From Bacteroidales bacterium UBA3709 (lineage in GTDB: Bacteria; Bacteroidota; Bacteroidia; Bacteroidales; UBA932): a DNA stretch of 32,633 nt. Numbering within the stretch: the stretch's first letter is position 1; each line of letters starts with the position of its first letter. The notes beneath the pieces were generated by a model. It searched no databases and was not told the DNA's origin. It worked only from the letters and a program-made list of their open reading frames with translations. The stretch is from positions 1 to 32,633 of the forward strand of contig DFIA01000041.1 in assembly GCA_002372015.1 (NCBI GenBank), read 5' to 3'. A program made the position numbers and the translations under genes. This document shows positions 8,353-14,725 of this stretch, in pieces.

Positions 8353-10812
8353 TTAGTCTTCTATAGATTTTTTGTTGAAAATAAGTACCCCTATATTAAT
8401 CTGTGGATACCATTTATATTCTCCGTGACTATAGTATGTGGTGGATAACGAAACCGGCCCGATAGGGCTCTGCCATACCAAGGCTGCATTGGCAATCCAA
8501 TGGCCTTTTGGCAGTTTGCCCGAGTATGAAAAGCTCCATCCGTCGGGGTTCTTTGTAGTTTGTCTATAAGGCTGAAAATATGAGGCTGTGGTATGCAGGT
8601 ATAATTTTTCTCTGAATTTTATAACAGGGCTCAGACCTATACCGGCAAAGGTGTTTGCTCTGTAGCCCTCCATTAGCAGTGTAAATGAGTGAGGAACAGG
8701 CTGAAAAGCCGGCATAGACATAATATTTGAGTAGTAGTTGCTGAAATTACCTTTGTGGCTCCACACCAAATCTGCAGCCATGCCTATGGTAAAATATTTG
8801 CCAAAGCTTACATATTTGTCTGCCATAATCCTTACTTGCGGTAAAAAGTGTTTTACATCCTTCACTGAAGGAGCTGTAGGATTTGTGGTTCCGGGGGAGT
8901 ATTCTTCGTTTGCAAAAGTATATCTGCCGCTTATGCTCCACCGCGATCCGGTGGTTGGATACAGGGCATAGTTGAGAGTATTCTTTTTTATTAAAATTTT
9001 TGGGCTTACAAAAAATACACTTGCCTTGTCTGGCGTGTCGGAAGATAAATATTCTTTTGTAAGAAAGAAGTTTTCATAATGTCGGCCTATGTCGGCCGCA
9101 GCCATAGCTATGGAGTTTTTTTTCAGCGACAAAGATGTTGCCAATCCAAATCTTCCAAAGAATTCTCTAAACTGTATGTTCTGTGGGAGTTTATTGGCTC
9201 TCAGTATATTCTGGTTGCCATTATAATAATCGTATTGATGCCCTACAAAATCTGCAAAGTAATAAGCCAGAGGTTCTACTCCTATATCGTGCCTGAATCT
9301 GATAGTAGCTCCTCTATAGTATCTGCCCAAATTTACAGAGGCTTTTAATCTCCACGGATTCATGCCAACGTGCAGGTACTCAGCTCCTAAAAATACTTGA
9401 TTGAGAGAGGAAGACGATATGTTGCCCCCTAAACTCAGTTTGAGCGGATGTTGGCGTGTGGCTCTGAGCTTTAAGGTAAAAAGTGAATCTGTAGCGTCCT
9501 TGATGTAGCTTGTGCTGTCTAAGAGCAAAGTAGGGTAGAAATTATTTACTACTCCGCTTTGTATGATCCTGTAATATCCTTTTCTTAGCTGGGTAAAATC
9601 AAAGTTTTGCCTTTTGTCTTTGCGTATAGTTCTGTTAATAAATCTTGTAGCCTGATACGGAATATCTCCTGTGATTTCTATATCGTGTCTGAACCTTATT
9701 GGCGTTAACTTATTTTTGAAAGCCTCTCTTTTTGCTGCTACCTCTTTGGCAGATACGCTCCTGCCAGCCCTTTGCTTTATCTTATCTATATGTTGTAAGG
9801 TGAGTTCGTACCCTATTTTTACAATCTCATCCAGGCTGTTGAATTCCATAATGCCAAATTTATCGTAATTGCCGTTCAATAAAATGCCTACGGAATCTGG
9901 TATGTGGTAGTCGGTGTTGCCTATCATAAGACCCAAAAGCAGGGAGGCGGCATTTTCTTCGTCCATGTTAAAGTTGCCGGGAGTGCATTCTGAACCAATG
10001 ATTAGGTGCGGATTGTAAATCTTTTTGAGTTCTCGCCACGGAAAATTGTTGTATAATCCGCCATCGTATAACAAATTGCCGTTATTGTTTACAGGTTTGA
10101 AAATAAGAGGAATAGACATAGATGCCCTTATGGCGGTACCGAGGTTGCCGTGCCTTTCCACTCTTTGCCTATGATGGTTAAGGTCTGTGGTGATACAAAA
10201 GAAAGGTATCATCAGATTGTTAAAATCGTAGCCGCATGCCTTGCTTGCTGGTGCAAAAATTTCCAGCACGGCCAAATCCATGGGGTAAGAAGATATTAAA
10301 GAAGTGGGCAAGGCTAATTGAAACCTCTTAGCTGTATCGCCTGTGATATTTCTGATGGCACCTAAATTGAGTTTTGCCATGGTGGCATCGGGATCGCCTT
10401 TGTAGTAGTACTCGGCATAGGGAATTTCTGCCTTGCCTTTAGACCAAGCGTTAAAGCCAGGGCTTTTGATAAGGGCTATCATTTCGTCTGTGCTATAGCC
10501 TATGGCATACAGGCCGCCTATTATGGCTCCCATAGAAGTGCCGCAGATATAGTCTATAGGCACATTGTTTTCTTCCAAGGCCTTAATTACTCCTATGTGA
10601 GACAGGCCTTTGGCACCGCCTCCACTTAAAACCAGTCCTACTTTGCAGTCTGTTTTGGAGGTGTCTTTTAAATACTGCGTATTCTGCAGGGAGGAATTGC
10701 TTGGGCTTGCGCCAAATGCTCGGTTAAATGCAAACAGTGCAACAAAAGCAAAAGTTATTGCTATAAAACCAGCTTTAGCGCTGTTGTAGCCCATATAAGA
10801 ATTCCACCTCAT
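8353..10812 (-). CDS. Patatin-like phospholipase with C-terminal outer-membrane beta-barrel
   Basis: An 819-residue protein with an N-terminal signal or anchor segment (about 12-35), then a patatin lipase domain. The oxyanion loop SGGGAKG is at 63-69, nucleophile Ser93 lies in GTSMG, and the partner Asp250 lies in YDGGLYNNFPW. A POTRA-like region (about 375-445) follows, then a long stretch of alternating, aromatic-ended strands typical of a BamA/Omp85-type 16-strand barrel. This is the architecture of type Vd (PlpD-like) proteins, in which the barrel exports or displays the lipase. Phospholipase A activity is expected from family knowledge. Two in-frame ATGs exist, at 10812 and 10794. The -7 promoter box ends at 10821, so the first would give an almost leaderless message, and 10794 may be the true start. 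It is first in the minus-strand envelope cluster. Confidence 0.88.
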   Translation of the reverse strand: MRWNSYMGYNSAKAGFIAITFAFVALFAFNRAFGASPSNSSLQNTQYLKDTSKTDCKVGLVLSGGGAKGLSHIGVIKALEENNVPIDYICGTSMGAIIGGLYAIGYSTDEMIALIKSPGFNAWSKGKAEIPYAEYYYKGDPDATMAKLNLGAIRNITGDTAKRFQLALPTSLISSYPMDLAVLEIFAPASKACGYDFNNLMIPFFCITTDLNHHRQRVERHGNLGTAIRASMSIPLIFKPVNNNGNLLYDGGLYNNFPWRELKKIYNPHLIIGSECTPGNFNMDEENAASLLLGLMIGNTDYHIPDSVGILLNGNYDKFGIMEFNSLDEIVKIGYELTLQHIDKIKQRAGRSVSAKEVAAKREAFKNKLTPIRFRHDIEITGDIPYQATRFINRTIRKDKRQNFDFTQLRKGYYRIIQSGVVNNFYPTLLLDSTSYIKDATDSLFTLKLRATRQHPLKLSLGGNISSSSLNQVFLGAEYLHVGMNPWRLKASVNLGRYYRGATIRFRHDIGVEPLAYYFADFVGHQYDYYNGNQNILRANKLPQNIQFREFFGRFGLATSLSLKKNSIAMAAADIGRHYENFFLTKEYLSSDTPDKASVFFVSPKILIKKNTLNYALYPTTGSRWSISGRYTFANEEYSPGTTNPTAPSVKDVKHFLPQVRIMADKYVSFGKYFTIGMAADLVWSHKGNFSNYYSNIMSMPAFQPVPHSFTLLMEGYRANTFAGIGLSPVIKFREKLYLHTTASYFQPYRQTTKNPDGWSFSYSGKLPKGHWIANAALVWQSPIGPVSLSTTYYSHGEYKWYPQINIGVLIFNKKSIED

Positions 10813-10820
10813 ACAAACTC

Positions 10821-10828
10821 CAAAGTTA
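10821..10828 (-). promoter_or_regulatory. -7 box for the patatin/flippase cluster
   Basis: Minus-strand TAACTTTG (10828-10821) matches TAnnTTTG. The expected -33 position shows only a weak TTGG (10854-10851). It lies 9 nt from ATG 10812 and 27 nt from ATG 10794, and overlaps the region upstream of the opposing promoter at 10840-10847. Confidence 0.5.
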
Positions 10829-10839
10829 ATGAATATTTA

Positions 10840-10847
10840 TAACTTTG
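10840..10847 (+). promoter_or_regulatory. -7 box for the cyclophilin-type lipoprotein gene
   Basis: TAACTTTG followed by CAGCC matches TAnnTTTG and continues with the same CAGC seen after other promoters in this window. No good -33 TTTG is visible 19 nt upstream. The leader to ATG 10894 would be about 40 nt. Confidence 0.5.
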
Positions 10848-10893
10848 CAGCCAATGGATATTTGATATGTTTTAAACTTTTTACAAGATACTT

Positions 10894-11565
10894 ATGAAGA
10901 TATTTTTAATTGCAGCAGCGTTCTCTTTCTTGTTTTTTGCTTGCAAAGGAGGAGAAAAAGAAGCTCAGAATCAGAACCCGCAGCCGGTACAGCAACCAGA
11001 ACCTGAAAAAAAACAGCCAGAACTTGCTTTTAATCCAGATTCTTTGGGGGCAGAGCCGCAGTTTGATATAGTAACTTCTATGGGTACTATACGCATCAAA
11101 CTCTACGAAGATACGCCTAAGCACAAGGCTAATTTTATTCGTCTTGCCTCTCAGAAGTATTACAATGATATTACTTTCCATAGGGTGATTCGTAATTTTA
11201 TGATTCAGACAGGAGATCCTTATACGAGAGACTATCCCGACCGTACTGATATTTTTGGTACAGGTGGGCCGGGATATACCGTAGCGGCAGAGATAGTTCC
11301 TGCTCATAAACATAAAAAAGGAGCATTGGCTGCTGCTCGCAAAGGAGACGCAGCAAATCCTGAGCGCGCATCATCTGGCAGCCAGTTTTATATTGTACAC
11401 GATGCAAATGCCTGTGCACAATTAGATGGTGCCTATACTGTTTTTGGAGAAACAATAAGCGGGCTGGATGTTGTAGATAAGATAGCTACTGTGCGCACCG
11501 GTGCCAGAAAACGCGATTTACCCGATTCAGATATTAAGATTATATCAATACTTCCGGTAAAATAG
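10894..11565 (+). CDS. Peptidyl-prolyl cis-trans isomerase, cyclophilin type, lipoprotein
   Basis: A 223-residue lipoprotein with lipobox LFFAC (Cys17), a Gln/Pro/Glu-rich linker (about 20-45) and a cyclophilin domain (about 55-222). The family signature is clear: FHRVIRNFMIQTGDP with the catalytic Arg, then GSQFYIVH and LDGAYTVFGE. Cyclophilins catalyse cis-trans isomerisation of X-Pro bonds, and the lipid anchor places this one in the periplasm or outer membrane as a folding helper for exported proteins. The gene is monocistronic: it has its own promoter overlapping the divergent patatin promoter, and a terminator at 11723-11749 lies beyond a long 3' region. Identification as a PPIase is very likely; clients cannot be named. 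Confidence 0.93.
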   Translation: MKIFLIAAAFSFLFFACKGGEKEAQNQNPQPVQQPEPEKKQPELAFNPDSLGAEPQFDIVTSMGTIRIKLYEDTPKHKANFIRLASQKYYNDITFHRVIRNFMIQTGDPYTRDYPDRTDIFGTGGPGYTVAAEIVPAHKHKKGALAAARKGDAANPERASSGSQFYIVHDANACAQLDGAYTVFGETISGLDVVDKIATVRTGARKRDLPDSDIKIISILPVK

Positions 11566-11657
11566 AAAATTTTGCATAAACATTAACCGGTAGAAATCAA
11601 GGCTTTAGTAAAAAAGATGGATTTTTTTGCAAATTTTATTTCCTGCTGATGAATTTG

Positions 11658-11673
11658 TGGCACGGGCTTTGCA
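11658..11673 (+). promoter_or_regulatory. Consensus sigma-54 (RpoN) promoter
   Basis: TGGCAC (11658-11663), five bases, then TTGCA (11669-11673) matches the sigma-54 -24/-12 consensus TGGCAC-N5-TTGCW exactly, with the GG and GC dinucleotides correctly spaced. Transcription would start near 11684. RpoN occurs in several Bacteroidales. The site lies between the cyclophilin gene and rpsP, upstream of a terminator. No enhancer site is identified. Confidence 0.5.
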
Positions 11674-11722
11674 ACTACTAAAGCGTAGTTTTTTCATAGG
11701 TTAATTTTTAGGTTTGAGAAAT

Positions 11723-11749
11723 GGGTTGGCTAAGAAGCCAGCCCTTTTT
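11723..11749 (+). terminator. Intrinsic terminator upstream of rpsP
   Basis: GGGTTGGCT (11723-11731) and AGCCAGCCC (11736-11744) form a 9-bp stem (one G-U) with loop AAGA, followed directly by TTTTT. It can end the cyclophilin transcript and any transcript started at the sigma-54 site about 40 nt upstream. It also insulates the rpsP promoter, which begins 4 nt later. Confidence 0.85.
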
Positions 11750-11752
11750 CGA

Positions 11753-11783
11753 TTTGCATTTACTGAAATTTTAAGTATATTTG
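11753..11783 (+). promoter_or_regulatory. Strong Bacteroidota sigma-A promoter of rpsP-rimM
   Basis: TTTG (11753-11756), a 19-nt spacer and TATATTTG (11776-11783) match the phylum consensus at every defined position and at the preferred spacing. The leader to ATG 11847 is about 60 nt. Confidence 0.85.
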
Positions 11784-11784
11784 C

Positions 11785-11807
11785 AGCCCTTCTCGTGTAG
11801 AAGGGCT
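11785..11807 (+). promoter_or_regulatory. Perfect hairpin at the start of the rpsP leader
   Basis: AGCCCTTCT (11785-11793) and AGAAGGGCT (11799-11807) pair over 9 bp with loop CGTGT. It begins two bases after the -7 box, so depending on the exact start site the mRNA carries all or part of it at its 5' end. It has no poly-T tail and is not a terminator. It may stabilise the message or be an operator-like palindrome. Confidence 0.6.
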
Positions 11808-11846
11808 TGTAATAATTACTATTAATAACATTAAAAACTCACAGTT

Positions 11847-12431
11847 ATGTCTGTAAAAATCCGTCTTTCACGTCATGGAAAGAAGAATTATGCTTTCTTC
11901 CATATTTTGGCGACCGATGTTAGGGCACCGCGTGATAGCCGTTTTATTGAGCTTTTGGGTTCTTACGACCCTAATACCAATCCGGCTACCATTGTATTGA
12001 ATGTAGATAGGGCTGTTTATTGGCTTCAGAATGGAGCACAGCCTACTATAACAGCAAGAAGAATTCTTTCATATAAAGGTGCTCTTCTGAAAAAGCACCT
12101 TGCAGAAGGTGTTAAAAAGGGTGCTCTTACTCAAGAACAGGCAGATGCTAAGTTCAATGCTTGGGTGGCAGAGAAAGAAGCCAAGATAGAAAAGAAGAAA
12201 GAGAATCTGAAGGTTTCCAAGGCAGATGCCAAGAAAGCTGCTGTTGAGGCAGAAAGCAAGGTAAATGCTGCAAGAGCAGAGGAGCTTGCAAAGAAGAAGG
12301 CAGAGGCCGAAAAGGCTGCTGAAGAGGCTCGCAAGGCAGCTGAAGCAGAGGTTGCCGCCACAGCAGAAGTTCCGGCAGAAGAGGCTCCTGTTGCAGAAAC
12401 TCCTGCAGAGGATGCACCTAAGGCTGAATAG
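11847..12431 (+). CDS. rpsP: 30S ribosomal protein bS16 with long charged tail
   Basis: A 194-residue protein. Residues 1-80 are a normal bS16: SVKIRLSRHGKKNYAFFHI, RDSRFIELLGSYDP, then WLQNGAQPTITARRIL. bS16 binds 16S rRNA and is needed for 30S assembly. Bacterial S16 is usually 80-90 residues. Here about 110 extra residues follow, made almost wholly of Ala, Lys and Glu, predicted as a long charged helix or coiled coil (about 105-165) and ending in an acidic Ala/Pro/Glu tail. Such tails are common in Bacteroidota bS16, so the length is not an assembly error. The gene is followed by rimM 34 nt downstream, the widespread rpsP-rimM pairing. Confidence 0.96.
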   Translation: MSVKIRLSRHGKKNYAFFHILATDVRAPRDSRFIELLGSYDPNTNPATIVLNVDRAVYWLQNGAQPTITARRILSYKGALLKKHLAEGVKKGALTQEQADAKFNAWVAEKEAKIEKKKENLKVSKADAKKAAVEAESKVNAARAEELAKKKAEAEKAAEEARKAAEAEVAATAEVPAEEAPVAETPAEDAPKAE

Positions 12432-12465
12432 TTTTGTGGCTTTCTGTTAATTTATCCTGCTTGTG

Positions 12466-12981
12466 ATGCAGTTTACCTCTTGTGCTCAGATAGCTAAAAC
12501 TTACGGAAATAAGGGAGAACTTCTCCTCAGAGTAGAGTCTGACCGCTTTTCTGAACTTTTGGAGGTATGTGAAAATACAGAAAAAGAAATTGAGGAACCG
12601 GTATTCATTTCTTTTGATGGACTGCCGGTTCCTTTCTTTATAACTTCTGCCCATCATCGTTCTAATAATGCTTGGGTTGTGTGTTTTTCTACCATCAGAG
12701 ATACTGTGCACGCAGAAGAAGTTGTTGGCAGAAAGCTTCTGCTGATAGCTACCGAGCAAGATCACTTAGAAAGCTTAGATACTCTTGTAGGTTACTCTGT
12801 AGTATCGGAGGAAGGTAAGAGAGTGGGAACTATATCAAAAGTGCACGAATACCCGGGCAATATTTGTTTAGAACTAAAAGAATCAGGAACTCTCATTCCT
12901 TTTCACGAAGATTTAGTGCGTTCTTTTGACCAGAAAAACCGCACTATTGCAATGGTAATTGCGTCAGGTCTTATTAAATAA
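12466..12981 (+). CDS. rimM: Ribosome maturation factor RimM
   Basis: About 171 residues. RimM helps the 30S head mature and works with bS16's neighbourhood (uS19 and 16S helices 31 and 33b). Residues 1-95 form the RimM beta-barrel domain (AQIAKTYGNKGELLLRV, the family's G-x-x-G-E start). Residues 100-170 form the PRC-barrel domain (LVGYSVVSEEGKRVGTISKV, then LIPFHEDLV). A GTG at 12463 directly precedes ATG 12466, and I prefer the ATG. The gene is co-transcribed with rpsP. It ends 19 nt before the convergent AraC-type gene's stop codon. No clear terminator hairpin lies in that short gap. Confidence 0.93.
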   Translation: MQFTSCAQIAKTYGNKGELLLRVESDRFSELLEVCENTEKEIEEPVFISFDGLPVPFFITSAHHRSNNAWVVCFSTIRDTVHAEEVVGRKLLLIATEQDHLESLDTLVGYSVVSEEGKRVGTISKVHEYPGNICLELKESGTLIPFHEDLVRSFDQKNRTIAMVIASGLIK

Positions 12982-13000
12982 AGTTTTATCGTATAGTAAG

Positions 13001-13939
13001 TTAGAGGCTCTCGATAAATTTTTTGGGAGTGATGCCTGTTTCTTTTTTAAAGAACTTGCCAAAAGAAGACTGATCTGCAAAGTTCAGTTTTTCTGCAACA
13101 TCTTTTATAGTAGCTCCCTGCAAGCGAAGCATATTCTTGGCTTTTGTAACAACATGTTGTGCTATTAGTTGGGATGCTGTTTTGCCTGTTTCTTCTTTCA
13201 GAATGAGGCTTAGATATTGTACGCTGATAAAAAGCTTGGCTGCATAGAAAGAAGGATAGTGTTCCTTTGCTACATGCTCTCTGAGCAAAAGTACAAACTT
13301 GCTCATAAGCTCCTGCTTTCTTGAAATAGACTTGGATTGTAAACCAATATGCTCCCTGCTCGAAATCAGAGAAAAAAGTTCTGTTATTACTATAGAAAGT
13401 GATGGAATGATCAGATATTCCTTGATTTCTTGTCTTGTGTCTTTCAAATATTGATAGAGATGCTCAAAACTATCGCTTATTTTGTTGAATGATTCTTCGT
13501 TCATTTCAAAGTGTGGTCTTTGGAAAATATCCGACATATCGTGGTTGGGAAGTGGCCTTGGACCGCCTCCGCCATTACCAAGCCGCTCCAACACATCTCT
13601 CTTGATAATAAGAAGAAAAAAGCGTCCTCCGGTAGAAAGGTCGGCACCGGTTATGGCATTTATAGGAGATATCAGAAGCAGAGATTTTTCGGGAATAGAA
13701 TAATGCTTAAAATCGAGAGAAACATCAAGAGTTCCTTCCAAAACCAGCAGGGCGGTTAGGGCATCAAATCTGTAGGAGTGAGAAATCAGGCCGGATGCAG
13801 CTTTTACTATCAATTCTTTATTAAAGTCTGTGGCCCTGATCATCATTATCTCGTTCTTGAAGCTATACCCTCCAAAATAATCAGCCAGACTGGTCATGTT
13901 TAGGTCTATGCTCTGGATTCTGTTCTCTTGTGCAGTCAT
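13001..13939 (-). CDS. AraC-family transcriptional regulator
   Basis: A 312-residue regulator. The N-terminal half (about 1-160) resembles a cupin-like sensor arm (GTLDVSLDFKHYSIPEKSLLLI). The C-terminal 100 residues form the two-helix-turn-helix AraC DNA-binding domain, with IKDVAEKLNFADQSSFGKFF as the second HTH and ITPKKF closing it. A short glycine/proline-rich insert (GNGGGGPRPLPN) sits in the loop after the sensor core. The gene is divergent from the TetR/efflux operon with 168 nt between the starts, so it may control that operon, itself or both; the ligand is unknown. Family call is sure, regulon is inference. Confidence 0.9.
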   Translation of the reverse strand: MTAQENRIQSIDLNMTSLADYFGGYSFKNEIMMIRATDFNKELIVKAASGLISHSYRFDALTALLVLEGTLDVSLDFKHYSIPEKSLLLISPINAITGADLSTGGRFFLLIIKRDVLERLGNGGGGPRPLPNHDMSDIFQRPHFEMNEESFNKISDSFEHLYQYLKDTRQEIKEYLIIPSLSIVITELFSLISSREHIGLQSKSISRKQELMSKFVLLLREHVAKEHYPSFYAAKLFISVQYLSLILKEETGKTASQLIAQHVVTKAKNMLRLQGATIKDVAEKLNFADQSSFGKFFKKETGITPKKFIESL

Positions 13940-13958
13940 TTTAATTATAATTCTGGAA

Positions 13959-13966
13959 CAAAAATA
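13959..13966 (-). promoter_or_regulatory. -7 box for the AraC-type gene
   Basis: Minus-strand TATTTTTG (13966-13959) matches TAnnTTTG, about 20 nt from the ATG at 13939. No TTTG is found at the -33 position, as expected for a promoter that needs an activator, though weakness alone would look the same. Confidence 0.4.
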
Positions 13967-14033
13967 ATGAAAGTTTATGTTTCTTTGGCAGGTTTTTTGT
14001 AGGATTTATATAGAAACAGACCAAAAATATACG

Positions 14034-14048
14034 ATTATAGTCTATAAT
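14034..14048. promoter_or_regulatory. Palindrome between the araC-type and tetR-type genes
   Basis: ATTATAG-T-CTATAAT is a perfect 7-1-7 inverted repeat. It covers the place where the -33 box of the tetR-type promoter should be (near-consensus -7 CATCTTTG at 14067-14074). A second, imperfect repeat, ACCGCCTT-AC-AAGGTAGGT (14076-14094), follows the -7 box. Either could be an operator. Confidence 0.45.
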
Positions 14049-14107
14049 AGTTTCTTATGTTACTATCATCTTTGTACCGCCTTACAAGGTAGGTTTTACA
14101 CATTATA

Positions 14108-14698
14108 ATGATAAGAAGAGAACAAATATTGGAATCTGCTTTTAATGCGTTTACTTCTAAGGGTATTAAGGAGGTAAAGATGGAGGATATTGCGGCATCC
14201 CTAAAAATCTCCAAGAAGACTCTTTATGAATTTTTCAAGAGTAAGAAAGAACTTTTGGTAAAAAGTATAGAGTATAAGTTTCCGCTTCTTATAGAGAAAA
14301 ACTCCAAAATAATTAAGTGTATGCCTAATCCTCTTACGGCACTTGTTTTCTGTGCAGTAGAAAACATAAGGTTCTGGAGTAGTTTTAGCGATAAGTTTAT
14401 TAGTGAGGCGGAGCACTTGCCGGAACTCAGCGATTACAGAATTTCTGTTAAAAGCGAGCTCGATGGGCATAGCAGCAAGTTACTCGGCGGCTGTGTGGCT
14501 GAGGGTTATTTAGAAGAAAAAGATTCTAAGAGGCTCGTGGCTGTTTTTATGGACAATCTCCGCAACTTTGATGAGTTTAAGAATCCGGAACTTTTTCCTT
14601 CTCAACTTTGTTTTTCCATAGTAATCACAATTTTGGGGGGCTTGTGTACCAATAAAGGCAAGAAGGTTTTAGATGAACTGAAGAACAATTATAGTTAA
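14108..14698 (+). CDS. TetR-family regulator of the RND efflux operon
   Basis: A 196-residue protein. The TetR N-terminal helix-turn-helix is clear: ILESAFNAFTSKGIKEVKM, then IAASLKISKKTLYEFF with KSKKEL after it, matching the family pattern around residues 8-52. The rest is the variable ligand-binding helical domain. The stop codon lies 27 nt before the TolC-like gene with no promoter or terminator between, so it heads the efflux operon and most likely represses it, with autoregulation. Palindromes at 14034-14048 and 14076-14094 are candidate operators. The inducer is unknown; pump substrates are the usual inducers in this arrangement. Confidence 0.9.
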   Translation: MIRREQILESAFNAFTSKGIKEVKMEDIAASLKISKKTLYEFFKSKKELLVKSIEYKFPLLIEKNSKIIKCMPNPLTALVFCAVENIRFWSSFSDKFISEAEHLPELSDYRISVKSELDGHSSKLLGGCVAEGYLEEKDSKRLVAVFMDNLRNFDEFKNPELFPSQLCFSIVITILGGLCTNKGKKVLDELKNNYS

Positions 14699-14725
14699 GG
14701 CAGAAAATATATAATAGTAATAGAT

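Noticed and set aside
11650..11657. TGAATTTG as a sigma-A -7 box for a transcript upstream of rpsP
   Set aside because: The key A of TAnnTTTG is G, and the exact sigma-54 match directly follows it. I kept the stronger signal.
11673..11694. Small hairpin AACTAC/GTAGTT with T-run as a terminator
   Set aside because: The stem is only 6 bp and AT-rich, and it overlaps the end of the sigma-54 site. The 9-bp terminator at 11723-11749 is much stronger.
11721..11774. A 17-codon frame starting in the terminator upstream of rpsP
   Set aside because: It runs through a terminator stem and the rpsP -33 box, has no family match and is too short to support.
12131..12361. Antisense frame to the S16 tail (and the similar one at 27373-27837)
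   Set aside because: Ala/Lys-rich codons give Ala/Ser/Phe-rich antisense frames by composition. There is no start context or promoter.
12463..12465. GTG as the rimM start
   Set aside because: The adjacent ATG at 12466 is the more usual start and costs only one residue.
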